A DNA stretch of 64,000 bases from Corynebacterium sputi DSM 45148 (GTDB taxonomy: Bacteria; Actinomycetota; Actinomycetes; Mycobacteriales; Mycobacteriaceae). Positions 9,112 through 17,848 of this stretch are shown in pieces; position 1 is the first letter of the stretch; the number at the start of each line of letters is the position of its first letter. The notes under the pieces were generated by a model. The model was not told the DNA's origin. It saw only the letters and a list, made by a program, of their open reading frames with translations, and did no database searches. The position numbers and the translations under genes are program-made. The stretch covers positions 1-64,000 of the forward strand of contig NZ_ATYV01000001.1 of the NCBI RefSeq assembly GCF_000427865.1. Reading direction: 5' to 3'.

Positions 9112-10089
9112 TTAGGCTTCGCCCTCGAACAGCGTGGTGACGGAGCCGTTCTGGAAAATCTCACCGATGGTCTTAGCCAGCAGCGGTGCGATCGGCAGGA
9201 CGGTCAGGTTGTCCCAGCCTTCGGTGCTCTGCGGCAGGGTGTCGGTGGTGATGACCTCGCGGGCACCGCACTGCGACAAGCGCTCGCGGGCCGGGCCGGA
9301 GAAGACACCGTGGGTGGTGGCGATGATGACGTCGGTTGCACCAGCCTGGCGCAACACGTTCACAGCGCCGGCGATGGTTCCGCCGGTGTCGATCATGTCG
9401 TCGATGAGGACACAGGTCATGCCCTCCACGTCACCGACCACACGGTTGGCAACAACCTGGTTGGCGACATCCACCGAGCGGGTCTTGTGTACGAATGCCA
9501 TCGGTGCGTCACCGAGTGTGTTGGCCCACTTCTCGGCCTGCTTCACGCGACCGGCATCCGGGGAGACAACACAGATGTTGTCGAGCGTGTAGTTGTCCTT
9601 GATGTAATCCGTGAGGATCGGCATGGCATGCATGTGATCGACTGGGCCATCGAAGAATCCCTGGATCTGATCGGTGTGCAGGTCGACAGACACGATGCGG
9701 TCCGCGCCTGCGGTCTTCAGCAGGTCCGCGACGAGGCGCGCGGAGATCGGCTCACGGCCACGGTGCTTCTTATCCTGGCGGGCGTACGGGAAGAATGGCA
9801 GGATCGCCGTGATGCGCTTCGCCGAGCCACGCTTCAGAGCGTCGATCATGATGAGCTGCTCCATGAGCCACTTGTTCAGCGGCATCGGGTGCGCCTGCAG
9901 CACGAACGCGTCAGAGCCGCGTACGGACTCCTCGAAACGGACGAAGATTTCGCCATTGGCGAAGTCCCGTGCGGTGGTGGGAGTGACGTCGACGCCAAGT
10001 GAATTGGCGACGGCTGTGCCGAGCTCCGGGTGAGCGCGCCCGGAGAAGAGCATGAGGTTCTTCTTGTTGTCGATCCATTCGCCGGTCAT
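9112..10089 (-). CDS. prs: Ribose-phosphate pyrophosphokinase
   Basis: Makes phosphoribosyl diphosphate from ribose-5-phosphate and ATP, feeding purine, pyrimidine, histidine and tryptophan synthesis and, in this group, decaprenyl-phosphoribose for arabinan (325 residues). Visible marks are the FPYARQDKKHRGREPISA loop, DLHTDQIQGFF, and the PRPP-binding signature CVLIDDMIDTGGT. The start ATG 10089 (MTGEWIDNKKNL) lies 8 bases after the glmU stop, so glmU and prs are co-transcribed and probably translationally linked. Confidence 0.95.
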   Translation of the reverse strand: MTGEWIDNKKNLMLFSGRAHPELGTAVANSLGVDVTPTTARDFANGEIFVRFEESVRGSDAFVLQAHPMPLNKWLMEQLIMIDALKRGSAKRITAILPFFPYARQDKKHRGREPISARLVADLLKTAGADRIVSVDLHTDQIQGFFDGPVDHMHAMPILTDYIKDNYTLDNICVVSPDAGRVKQAEKWANTLGDAPMAFVHKTRSVDVANQVVANRVVGDVEGMTCVLIDDMIDTGGTIAGAVNVLRQAGATDVIIATTHGVFSGPARERLSQCGAREVITTDTLPQSTEGWDNLTVLPIAPLLAKTIGEIFQNGSVTTLFEGEA

Positions 10090-10097
10090 TGCGTGGA

Positions 10098-11570
10098 TTA
10101 GCCTTCCTCGTTGTTGCTGGGCTGGGACGCCGTCGCTGCAGCTTCGGCCGCCGGAGTATCCGGTCGCTTCCGCTGAACCCATCCTTCGATGTTCCGCTGC
10201 TTGCCACCACTGACGGCTAGCGCTCCCGGGGGTACGTCGTCCTTGATCACAGTACTAGCCCCCGAATACGCGCCGTCACCCACGGTCACCGGTGCGATGA
10301 ACATGGTGTCGGAACCGGTGCGCACGTGGTCACCGATGGTGGTGTGGTGCTTGTTCACGCCGTCGTAGTTCACGAAGACGCTGGATGCGCCGATATTGGA
10401 GTGCTTCCCGACGGTCGCATCACCGATGTACGTCAGATGCGGCACCTTCGAGCCTTCGCCGATGGTGGCGTTCTTCGCTTCGACGAATCCGCCGAGCTTG
10501 CCCCGAGCACCGAGTCGAGTGCCCGGGCGCAGGTAGGTGAACGGTCCGACGGAGGCCTCAGCGCCGATCTGGGAATCGATGGCGTGGGTGCGGGTGACAG
10601 TGGCGTTCTCCCCCACGGTCACGTTGACCAGGGTGGAGTCCGGCCCGACAGTCGCGTAGTCCGCAATGACGGTGTTCCCGGCGAGCTGCGTCGACGGAAG
10701 AATTGTCACGTCCTGGCCGATCTCAACGTCCATCCCGATCCACGTGGTGGAAGGGTCGACGATGGTTGCGCCGCCGCGCATGGCCTGCTCACACAGGCGG
10801 CTGTTTAGCTCAGCGCCAACAGCGGCGAGCTGGACGCGGTCGTTGACACCAGCGATGAGCCAGGAGTCGTCCAAGCGGTGTCCGCGGACGATCCGGCCCG
10901 ACTCACGAGCAATGCCGATCACATCAGTGAGGTACAGCTCGCCCTGCGCATTGTCAGTGTTGAGCTGGGTCAGCGCGTGACGGAGCATCTCCGCGTCGAA
11001 AGCGTAGACACCGGAGTTGATCTCGGTGATGGCGCGCTGGTTCTCGTCAGCGTCCTTCTCCTCGACGATGCCGGTGATCTCTCCGTCGGCAGTGCGCACG
11101 ATGCGGCCATAGCCGTGGGGATCCCCGATCGTCGCGGTCAACACAGTGACAGCGGTCTTCGGGGTGCTGCGGTGCTCGGTGAGCAGGGCGCGCAAAACAT
11201 CAGCGTTGAGCATCGGCACGTCTGAGGTGGTGACCACGATCGTGCCACTGTACTGACCGGTTTTATCAAGCCGGTCCAGGGCAACCTGGACTGCGTGACC
11301 GGTGCCGTTCTGCTGTTCTTGGTGGGCGATCGCGACACGATCGCGGCCAACCTCGTCAGCCCATTCGTCGACGGCCTCAATGACACGGTCCTTGTGGTGT
11401 CCTACGACCACCGCAATGTCATCAGCCCCCACCCCATGTCCTGCGTACAGGGCGTGGCCGAGCATTGTTCGCCCGGCCACCTCATGCAGCACCTTGGGAG
11501 TGGTCGACCGCATTCGGGTGCCCTGGCCGGCGGCCAGAACGACGACAGCCGTCGCGGAGTCGTGGCTCAT
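10098..11570 (-). CDS. glmU: Bifunctional UDP-N-acetylglucosamine pyrophosphorylase / glucosamine-1-phosphate N-acetyltransferase
   Basis: Makes UDP-GlcNAc, the peptidoglycan and mycothiol precursor (490 residues). The N-terminal uridylyltransferase begins with VVLAAGQGTRM (about residues 9-19). The C-terminal half has the hexapeptide left-handed beta-helix with PFTYLRPGTRLG and GASSVFVNYDGVNKHHT. The start ATG 11570 is preceded by GGAGGAG. The last ~30 residues (RKRPDTPAAEAAATASQPSNNEEG) are an Ala/Ser-rich tail. It is the first gene of a glmU-prs unit. Confidence 0.95.
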   Translation of the reverse strand: MSHDSATAVVVLAAGQGTRMRSTTPKVLHEVAGRTMLGHALYAGHGVGADDIAVVVGHHKDRVIEAVDEWADEVGRDRVAIAHQEQQNGTGHAVQVALDRLDKTGQYSGTIVVTTSDVPMLNADVLRALLTEHRSTPKTAVTVLTATIGDPHGYGRIVRTADGEITGIVEEKDADENQRAITEINSGVYAFDAEMLRHALTQLNTDNAQGELYLTDVIGIARESGRIVRGHRLDDSWLIAGVNDRVQLAAVGAELNSRLCEQAMRGGATIVDPSTTWIGMDVEIGQDVTILPSTQLAGNTVIADYATVGPDSTLVNVTVGENATVTRTHAIDSQIGAEASVGPFTYLRPGTRLGARGKLGGFVEAKNATIGEGSKVPHLTYIGDATVGKHSNIGASSVFVNYDGVNKHHTTIGDHVRTGSDTMFIAPVTVGDGAYSGASTVIKDDVPPGALAVSGGKQRNIEGWVQRKRPDTPAAEAAATASQPSNNEEG

Positions 11571-11675
11571 GGATGTCTCCTCCATTACCTCGGAAGTGGA
11601 ATACCCTAGAACGTTACCGCGCGGACACCTGCAAGTACGCAAATGCCGCTAGACGTGGGGGAGGAGACGGTGCGG

Positions 11676-11918
11676 TCAGGCTGCGACGGGGTCGAAGGGG
11701 GCGTCGTTAAGCACGTGTTTGTCGCTTCCCGCGATCCTGGACACGGCCAGCTCGGTGAGCTCGGTGCCATGCATCGCGCAGGCACCACCACGGGTGATGC
11801 CGGAGACGCTGTAGCCGTCACGGAAGACGGACTCGAAAGCGTCCAGTGCCGTTGCCTCTGAGGCTCCGGTCACAGTCTGAATAGTCTGAATAGTTGTCTC
11901 GTAGATTGTGGTGTTCAT
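11676..11918 (-). CDS. Small hypothetical protein
   Basis: 80-residue reading frame starting MNTTIYETTIQTIQTV, with GAGAGAAAG directly upstream of the ATG. A helical N-terminal half (TGASEATALDAFESVFRDGYSV) is followed by a Gly/Cys/His segment (TRGGACAMHG) and no membrane segment. The family is not recognised. It lies 105 bases upstream of glmU in the same direction, but nothing in the spacing proves co-transcription. Codon bias is like the neighbours, which with the ribosome binding site makes a real gene likely. Confidence 0.55.
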   Translation of the reverse strand: MNTTIYETTIQTIQTVTGASEATALDAFESVFRDGYSVSGITRGGACAMHGTELTELAVSRIAGSDKHVLNDAPFDPVAA

Positions 11919-12211
11919 CTTTCTCTCGAATTCTTGCGTAGGCGCGCGACAAGACTGTCCCGTTGAAGGGAGTGTCGTGCTGGAGTCGCTGATCCGTCTC
12001 ATCGGATTGGCGCCGAGGTGTTCTGTTCACCTGAAAGGCGAGTGCGGGGCTGATAGGCAGCCGCGCCGCACACGTGGAGGACACAGGCCAGCCGCCTGTG
12101 TCTGAGCAGGAAAACGACTGTACATACGTCTGCCCAAAGATTCAAGGGTTGGAAGTCTACCCCGCAGAGGAAACCCGCGAGAACGGGGCGATTTACCTGT
12201 AGTTTCAAGGC

Positions 12212-12994
12212 ATGTACAAGTTTTGGTACGGCTTCTTCAAATACGCGACGGTGGGGCCGTTCCTCATGGTGTGGAATCGACCGAGTTTCATCGGCCGCGA
12301 TCGCATTCCTGCTGAAGGCCCCGCTATCCTCGCCACCAACCACCTCGCCGTGATGGACCAGTTCTATATCGGCGCCCGTTGCCCCAGAAAGCTCGCTTTC
12401 TTGGCGAAGTCTGAGTACTTCACCACCCCCGGGCTGATTGGTCGGCTGCAGAAGTCCTTCATGACCGCCGTCGGCCAGGTTCCGGTCGACCGCAACGCGG
12501 AGGACCCCTCGTCAGCGGCCTTGGCTGCCGGTCGAGTCGCTCTTAACGATGACAAGATCCTCGGCCTAGCAGTGGAGGGGACCCGCAGTCCTGACGGCCG
12601 TCTCTACAAGGGCCGTACCGGCACCGCTCGCATCGCCTTGGAGACTGGCGCGGTGGTGTGTCCAGTCGCGTTCATCGGTACTGGCCGGGTCAATCCGATC
12701 GGAAGCTGGATTGTTCGCCCCTGGAAGGTGAAGGTTATCGTCGCGGACCCGATCTACCCGGCGGATTACGCGGACCTCGTAGAGAAGGTGGGCCCTTATG
12801 AAGCCGCCCGAGTAATGACCGACGACATCACGCTCGCCATCCAAAAGATCTCCGGCCAAGATTACGTGGGGATCTACGGCACGGACATGAAGAACGCGCT
12901 GCAGGCAGGGGAGGGATACCCCGAAGGGGCAGAGCCAGGCGGGGCCTTGGAGCGTCCGTTCAGCGAGGTGGCATCGAAGGAACTGTCGCACTAA
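12212..12994 (+). CDS. 1-acyl-sn-glycerol-3-phosphate acyltransferase family protein
   Basis: PlsC/LPLAT-family acyltransferase (260 residues) that transfers an acyl chain to a lysophospholipid-type acceptor at the inner membrane. The catalytic NHLAVMD (NHx4D form) is at about residues 43-49, and the substrate-binding EGTRSPDGRLYKG motif follows at about residue 120. A hydrophobic N-terminus (FFKYATVGPFLMVW) may dip into the membrane. The start ATG 12212 is the only plausible one, without a strong ribosome binding site. A long terminator hairpin follows. The precise acceptor is unknown. Confidence 0.85.
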   Translation: MYKFWYGFFKYATVGPFLMVWNRPSFIGRDRIPAEGPAILATNHLAVMDQFYIGARCPRKLAFLAKSEYFTTPGLIGRLQKSFMTAVGQVPVDRNAEDPSSAALAAGRVALNDDKILGLAVEGTRSPDGRLYKGRTGTARIALETGAVVCPVAFIGTGRVNPIGSWIVRPWKVKVIVADPIYPADYADLVEKVGPYEAARVMTDDITLAIQKISGQDYVGIYGTDMKNALQAGEGYPEGAEPGGALERPFSEVASKELSH

Positions 12995-13035
12995 TGCATC
13001 AGAGGAGCCGGAAAGCGGGCTCGCACTGAAAAGAG

Positions 13036-13100
13036 ACCCTCGGAGAGTTGCAGATTTCGGCCAAATTGGCGCAGAAATGCAATTTTCCGAGGGTTTTATT
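13036..13100 (+). terminator. Long-stem terminator after the acyltransferase gene
   Basis: The outer stem ACCCTCGGA (13036-13044) pairs with TCCGAGGGT (13086-13094). Inside it TTGCA pairs with TGCAA. The downstream side is T-rich (TTTATT). Confidence 0.7.
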
Positions 13101-13125
13101 GCCACTCACGGGCGTAAGAAAAATG

Positions 13126-13196
13126 CTCCCTCGCCAGGACTCGAACCTGAAATGCCTGAACCAAAATCAGGAGTGTTGCCATTACACCACGAGGGA
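13126..13196 (-). tRNA. tRNA-Gln (anticodon TTG)
   Basis: Cloverleaf on the minus strand: the acceptor stem TCCCTCG pairs with CGAGGGA. The anticodon arm is CCTGA-TTTTGGT-TCAGG with TTG at the anticodon, and the T-arm is CAGGTTCGAGTCCTG. CCA is not encoded. Length 71 bases. It stands alone between convergent and divergent protein genes. Confidence 0.95.
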
Positions 13197-13361
13197 TCGG
13201 TGGGCTGCGCTGTAAGCGACGTGCGACCCTCCGAGGTGGGAGACCGCGGCTCAAAAACCGCGTTCCCAACGGAAGTGACCTTAACAAACCCTCTAGGGGA
13301 TTGTGGAAACGTTGACCAGAAGGTGTCCAACAGGTGGTACAAGCAGATAAGCTGGTTAGTC

Positions 13362-14051
13362 ATGACAGTAAAGCCCCGCCGGAGGATGAGCGCGCCTGAG
13401 CGTCGACGGCAGTTGATCGACGTCGGTCGTGCGACGTTCGCCGAGCTCGGTTTGGACGGCACCTCGATGGAGGAATTGGCGGCGCGGGCAGGGGTATCGA
13501 AGCCGGTTGTGTACGAGCATTTCGGCTCGAAGGATGGACTCTATGACGTGGTGGTCATGGAAGAAATGGGCCGGCTGGAGCATGTGATTGAGGAATCGAT
13601 CCAGCAGGGCCGCGCTCGCGCCCGTATTGAGAACACCGTCTTGGCGTTGCTCACCTATGTGGAGGAGCACACCGACGGCTACACCATTTTGGCCCGGGAC
13701 CTCGGCTCCACTGGCGGATTCGCAACGCTTCTAGGCAATGCGACCAGTCATGTCTCGCCGATACTTGTTGCCGCATTCGAGCGCGCAAACCTCGACGGAT
13801 CCATGGCGCCTTTGTATTCGCAGGCTCTGGTTGGCATGGTCTCGCAGACTGCCCAGTGGTGGCTCGATGAGCACCAAGCGGATTCCTATCCGGACAAGGA
13901 AACCGTTGCCGCGCACATCGTGAACCTCTGTTGGAATGGCCTGGCAGGGATGGAGTCCAACCCGACCCTCAGCCCCAAGGCTCTTCGCGGGAGATCCTCT
14001 GAGGGTGTGCGTCTTGGGGCAGGGGAGGACGCTGATCCGCACCGGAGGTAG
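13362..14051 (+). CDS. TetR-family transcriptional regulator
   Basis: DNA-binding repressor of 229 residues. The N-terminal helix-turn-helix is clear: RRRQLIDVGRATFAELGLDGTSMEELAARAGVSKPVVYEHFGSKDGLYD in short blocks from residue ~12. The C-terminal helical domain contains the DLGSTGGFATLLGNATSHVSPIL ligand-pocket region. The frame is open upstream through the antisense tRNA-Gln to 13077, which is an artefact; ATG 13362 is the sensible start. It is immediately upstream of mfd, as is the TetR gene Rv1019 in Mycobacterium, suggesting a conserved pair. Its ligand is unknown. Confidence 0.85.
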   Translation: MTVKPRRRMSAPERRRQLIDVGRATFAELGLDGTSMEELAARAGVSKPVVYEHFGSKDGLYDVVVMEEMGRLEHVIEESIQQGRARARIENTVLALLTYVEEHTDGYTILARDLGSTGGFATLLGNATSHVSPILVAAFERANLDGSMAPLYSQALVGMVSQTAQWWLDEHQADSYPDKETVAAHIVNLCWNGLAGMESNPTLSPKALRGRSSEGVRLGAGEDADPHRR

Positions 14052-14074
14052 TTCAGGCGCTAAGCTGCCCCGCT

Positions 14075-17000
14075 GTGAAGGACTCCGCTGACCGCACTCC
14101 GATGACCGACGATTCCGCAGCCGCACCTTTGGGTGGTTTGGCGCGTGTTGTCGCGACCGATTCGCAGTTCAGGGGTGTTCTGACGCGGATCGGTGAGCCC
14201 GAGCTCGCGATGACGGGCATTGATGAATTGCGCCCATTCCTGGTGGCGTCGATGGAGTCGAAGGCTCCGGTGCTGGCGGTGACTGCTACCGGCCGTGAGG
14301 CGGAGGACCTCGCCTCAGAGCTGCGTGCGATGGTGGGCCGCAAGGTCGCGCTGTTCCCGTCCTGGGAGACGTTGCCGCATGAGCGACTCTCACCGGCAGT
14401 AGATACGGTCGCTCAGCGCCGTAAGGCCTTGCACGAGGTTGCTGAGGGCAACGTCACAGTTGTGGTCGCTGCGGTGCGCTCCCTGCTTCAACCCGTGCTT
14501 AACGACGGCGCCAGCCCCATTTCCCTCGCCGAAGGCGAGGAAGTCGCCGATCTTCCGGCGCGTCTGCAGGCCTACGGATATTCCAATGTCGACATGGTCG
14601 GCCGTCGTGGGCAGTTCGCGGTGCGCGGTGGCATCGTAGACATCTTCCCGGCGACCGAGGAGTTGCCGGTACGTGTGGAGCTCTGGGGCGACGAGGTCAC
14701 CGAATTGCGCGCGTTCAGCGTTGGTGACCAGCGCACTATTGAGGACACTGAGGCGATCGAGCGCGTCGACGTGTTCCCGGTACGAGCTTTGCTTCTCGAC
14801 GCCTCAGTCCGCGCCAAGGCTGACACCCTCGCCGCTGAGCGCTCCGGTGATGTGCAGGAAATGTTGGTGCGGATTTCAGATGGCCAGTGGGTTGAAGGCA
14901 TGGAAGCACTCATTCCCTTGCTGACCGAAGCCCCCATGGACACCCTGCCCCAACTTATGCCCGAGGGAACTCACACTCTCCTGTGTGGGCCTGAGCGCAT
15001 CCGCTCCCGCGCCGTTGATCTGATCCAGACCGGTGAGGAGTTCCTCTCGGCTGCATGGGAGACAGCTGCCATGGGTGGCACCGCTCCGATCGCTGAGGAC
15101 GGTCTGCAATCCACGGCGTACCGCGGCCTCGACGAGGTACGGGTTGAGCCGTGGTGGAGCATCTCGCCTCCGGGAATGCTGGGTGAGTCCACACCGGATG
15201 ACGTCCTTCCCTTGACCTTTGAGGCCAGCCCGCGCCCGCGCGGTGACCTCAAGGAGATTGGCCGCATGATCGCGCAGTTGCGCGAGGCCACTGTCAATGA
15301 GGAGCGGGTGGCGTATGTGGGGGCGACTCCGGCAAGTGCGCGTCGTCAAGCGGAGAAGTTCCGCGAAGCGGGAATTTCCTGTCGCATCGCGACAGGCCCT
15401 GAAGAGCCTGAACCCGGACGTATCACCGTCTACCGAGCGGTCAACCACGGCGGCGTGGTGTTCCCGCGAACCTCCGGCGGGGCACTGACTGTCATCGCGG
15501 AGACCGATGTCACCGGTAACCGTGTCGCTGACATTGGCCGCGGTCGCAAAGCCCCGGCGAAGCGACGTAACCGCGTTGATCCCCTCGCACTGCAGGCCGG
15601 CGATTTCGTTGTGCATGACACCCACGGCATCGGCCGCTTCGTGAAACTCACCGAACGCACCATCGGTACCGGCGACGATCAGGCGCGTCGCGAATACGTC
15701 GTGCTCGAATATGCACCCTCCAAGCGCGGTGGCCCGCCCGACCAGCTCTTCGTCCCGATGGAGAGCCTCGACCTGCTGTCGCGGTATGTCGGCGGCGAAA
15801 CTCCCAGCATGTCCAAGATGGGCGGCTCGGACTGGAAGAACTCCAAGAAGAAGGCCCGCGGCGCCGTCCGCGAAATCGCCCACGAACTGGTGAAGCTCTA
15901 CGCCGAGCGCCAGGCCGCGCCGGGCCACCCCTTCGCGACTGATTCGCCGTGGCAGCGGGAGATGGAAGACAACTTCCCGTACCAGGAGACCGAGGACCAG
16001 CTCACCGCGATCGACGAGATCAAGACGGACATGGAGGGCTCCAGCCCGATGGACCGTGTCCTGATCGGTGATGTCGGATACGGCAAGACCGAGGTCGCTC
16101 TTCGTGCGGCATTCAAGGCGGTGCAGGACGGTCGTCAGGTGGCGGTGCTGGTACCTACGACTCTGCTGGCTCAGCAGCACCTGGCTACCTTTAATCAGCG
16201 GATGGAGGGTTTCCCGGTCACCATCCGCGGGCTGTCCCGATTTACCTCGACGAAGGAGTCGAAGGAGATCATCAAGGGGATGGGTGACGGGACGGTTGAC
16301 ATCGTCATCGGTACCCACCGCCTGCTGCAGACCGGTGTGCACTGGAAGCAGTTGGGCCTGGTCATCGTCGATGAGGAGCAGCGCTTCGGTGTCGAGCACA
16401 AGGAGCACATCAAGGCGCTGCGCAATCACGTGGACGTGCTGACCATGTCCGCGACCCCGATTCCGCGCACCTTGGAGATGTCCATGGCGGGCATCCGTGA
16501 GATGAGTCAGATCCTCACGCCGCCAGAGGATCGCCACCCGGTGCTGACCTACGTCGGCGCTCAGTCGGACAAACAGGTAGCCGCGGCGATCCGTCGCGAG
16601 TTGCTTCGCGACGGCCAAGTCTTCTACCTCCACAACCGAGTCAAGACGATCGACCGGGCAGCTTCGAAAATCAGGGAACTGGTGCCGGAAGCTCGAGTCG
16701 TGGTCGCACACGGCCAGATGAACGAGGAACAGCTCGAGAAGACGGTCCAGGGATTCTGGGATCGGGAGTATGACGTCCTGGTGTGCACCACCATCGTCGA
16801 AACCGGCCTGGACATCCCGAATGCGAACACTCTCATCGTCGAGGATTCGCACCACATGGGTCTGTCGCAGCTCCACCAGCTTCGTGGTCGCGTCGGCCGT
16901 TCCCGTGAGCGTGCCTATGCGTACTTCTTGTACCCGGCGGACCACTCGCTGACGGAGACTTCTTACGACCGCTTGGCGACTATCGCTTCCAACAACGACC

Positions 17001-17695
17001 TCGGTGCCGGTATGGCCGTGGCGATGAAGGACTTGGAGATGCGCGGCGCCGGCAACGTGTTAGGTGCCGAGCAGTCCGGTCATATCGCCGGCGTCGGTTT
17101 CGACATGTACATCCGTCTGGTGGGAGAGGCCGTCCAGGCCCTGAAGTCTGCTGCCGACGGTGAACCCGTTGACGCAGGGGAGCCGGAGAACACCGAAGTC
17201 CGCATTGACCTTCCGGTCGACGCGAACATCCCTGCTGAGTATGTGGCCTCCGAGCGGCTGCGACTGGAGGGCTACCGCAAGTTCGCCGAGGCACGTGCCC
17301 TCGACGAGGTGGATGTGGTCCTGGATGAACTGCGCGACCGCTATGGCGAACCGCCGGTGGAGGTGCTGCGTCTGGCGACAATGTCCCGGCTGCGAATCAT
17401 CTGCCGTGAGTTCAAGGTGCGGGAGGTCTCTGCATCCGGTCAGCACATCTCAATTGCACCGATGCAATTGGCGGATTCGAAGCAGGTGCGACTCAAGCGT
17501 CTGTACCCGGGTTCGACCTATCGAGCAGCCTCCGGAACCGTCAATGTGCCGGTGCCCAGAGAGGGCAGGGGACTGCGTGCGAAGCCGGTCCGAGACGTAG
17601 CTTTAGTCCAGTGGGTAGCGAATTTCCTGACGGGGATGGCGGGTATCCCCACAATGGACATCACCGGAGACATAAATATTCCGGCGGCCAGTTAA
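14075..17695 (+). CDS. mfd: Transcription-repair coupling factor
   Basis: DNA translocase that removes RNA polymerase stalled at lesions and recruits UvrA (1206 residues). The N-terminal UvrB-like module includes PSWETLPHERLSP and RGQFAVRGGIVDIFP. The RNA polymerase-interacting domain starts near HDTHGIGRF. The RecG-like helicase follows, with Walker A GDVGYGKTEVA, the DEEQ box in VDEEQRFGVEHK, and TTIVETGLDIPNANT. The GTG at 14075 gives the longest reasonable protein; an ATG at 14102 (MTDDSAAAPL) is an alternative, and neither has a good ribosome binding site. It is followed at 153 bases by mazG. Confidence 0.97.
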   Translation: MKDSADRTPMTDDSAAAPLGGLARVVATDSQFRGVLTRIGEPELAMTGIDELRPFLVASMESKAPVLAVTATGREAEDLASELRAMVGRKVALFPSWETLPHERLSPAVDTVAQRRKALHEVAEGNVTVVVAAVRSLLQPVLNDGASPISLAEGEEVADLPARLQAYGYSNVDMVGRRGQFAVRGGIVDIFPATEELPVRVELWGDEVTELRAFSVGDQRTIEDTEAIERVDVFPVRALLLDASVRAKADTLAAERSGDVQEMLVRISDGQWVEGMEALIPLLTEAPMDTLPQLMPEGTHTLLCGPERIRSRAVDLIQTGEEFLSAAWETAAMGGTAPIAEDGLQSTAYRGLDEVRVEPWWSISPPGMLGESTPDDVLPLTFEASPRPRGDLKEIGRMIAQLREATVNEERVAYVGATPASARRQAEKFREAGISCRIATGPEEPEPGRITVYRAVNHGGVVFPRTSGGALTVIAETDVTGNRVADIGRGRKAPAKRRNRVDPLALQAGDFVVHDTHGIGRFVKLTERTIGTGDDQARREYVVLEYAPSKRGGPPDQLFVPMESLDLLSRYVGGETPSMSKMGGSDWKNSKKKARGAVREIAHELVKLYAERQAAPGHPFATDSPWQREMEDNFPYQETEDQLTAIDEIKTDMEGSSPMDRVLIGDVGYGKTEVALRAAFKAVQDGRQVAVLVPTTLLAQQHLATFNQRMEGFPVTIRGLSRFTSTKESKEIIKGMGDGTVDIVIGTHRLLQTGVHWKQLGLVIVDEEQRFGVEHKEHIKALRNHVDVLTMSATPIPRTLEMSMAGIREMSQILTPPEDRHPVLTYVGAQSDKQVAAAIRRELLRDGQVFYLHNRVKTIDRAASKIRELVPEARVVVAHGQMNEEQLEKTVQGFWDREYDVLVCTTIVETGLDIPNANTLIVEDSHHMGLSQLHQLRGRVGRSRERAYAYFLYPADHSLTETSYDRLATIASNNDLGAGMAVAMKDLEMRGAGNVLGAEQSGHIAGVGFDMYIRLVGEAVQALKSAADGEPVDAGEPENTEVRIDLPVDANIPAEYVASERLRLEGYRKFAEARALDEVDVVLDELRDRYGEPPVEVLRLATMSRLRIICREFKVREVSASGQHISIAPMQLADSKQVRLKRLYPGSTYRAASGTVNVPVPREGRGLRAKPVRDVALVQWVANFLTGMAGIPTMDITGDINIPAAS

Positions 17696-17848
17696 CGCTT
17701 TTACCTGTGAATTTCTCATCTTTGTGATTAAATTGGCTGCTCACGGATGACCCAATAAATTACAAATGCTCTTCGGCGTGGCAAGGTTAGTACGTATAAC
17801 ACGGGTAACTGCACGATTTTCCCCCGTGATCCGTGGAAAGGAATGACG

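Noticed and set aside
12080..12102. Hairpin GACACAGGC/GCCTGTGTC as a terminator
   Set aside because: No T-run on either side and no gene end nearby; it sits in the divergent promoter region of the acyltransferase and the small hypothetical gene.
13077..13361. N-terminal extension of the TetR protein
   Set aside because: The open frame runs through the terminator of the previous gene and the antisense tRNA-Gln, so translation from 13077 is not credible.
14876..16945. 689-residue open frame on the minus strand
   Set aside because: It lies wholly inside mfd on the opposite strand. The composition is that of a codon-bias shadow and mfd motifs are intact on the plus strand.
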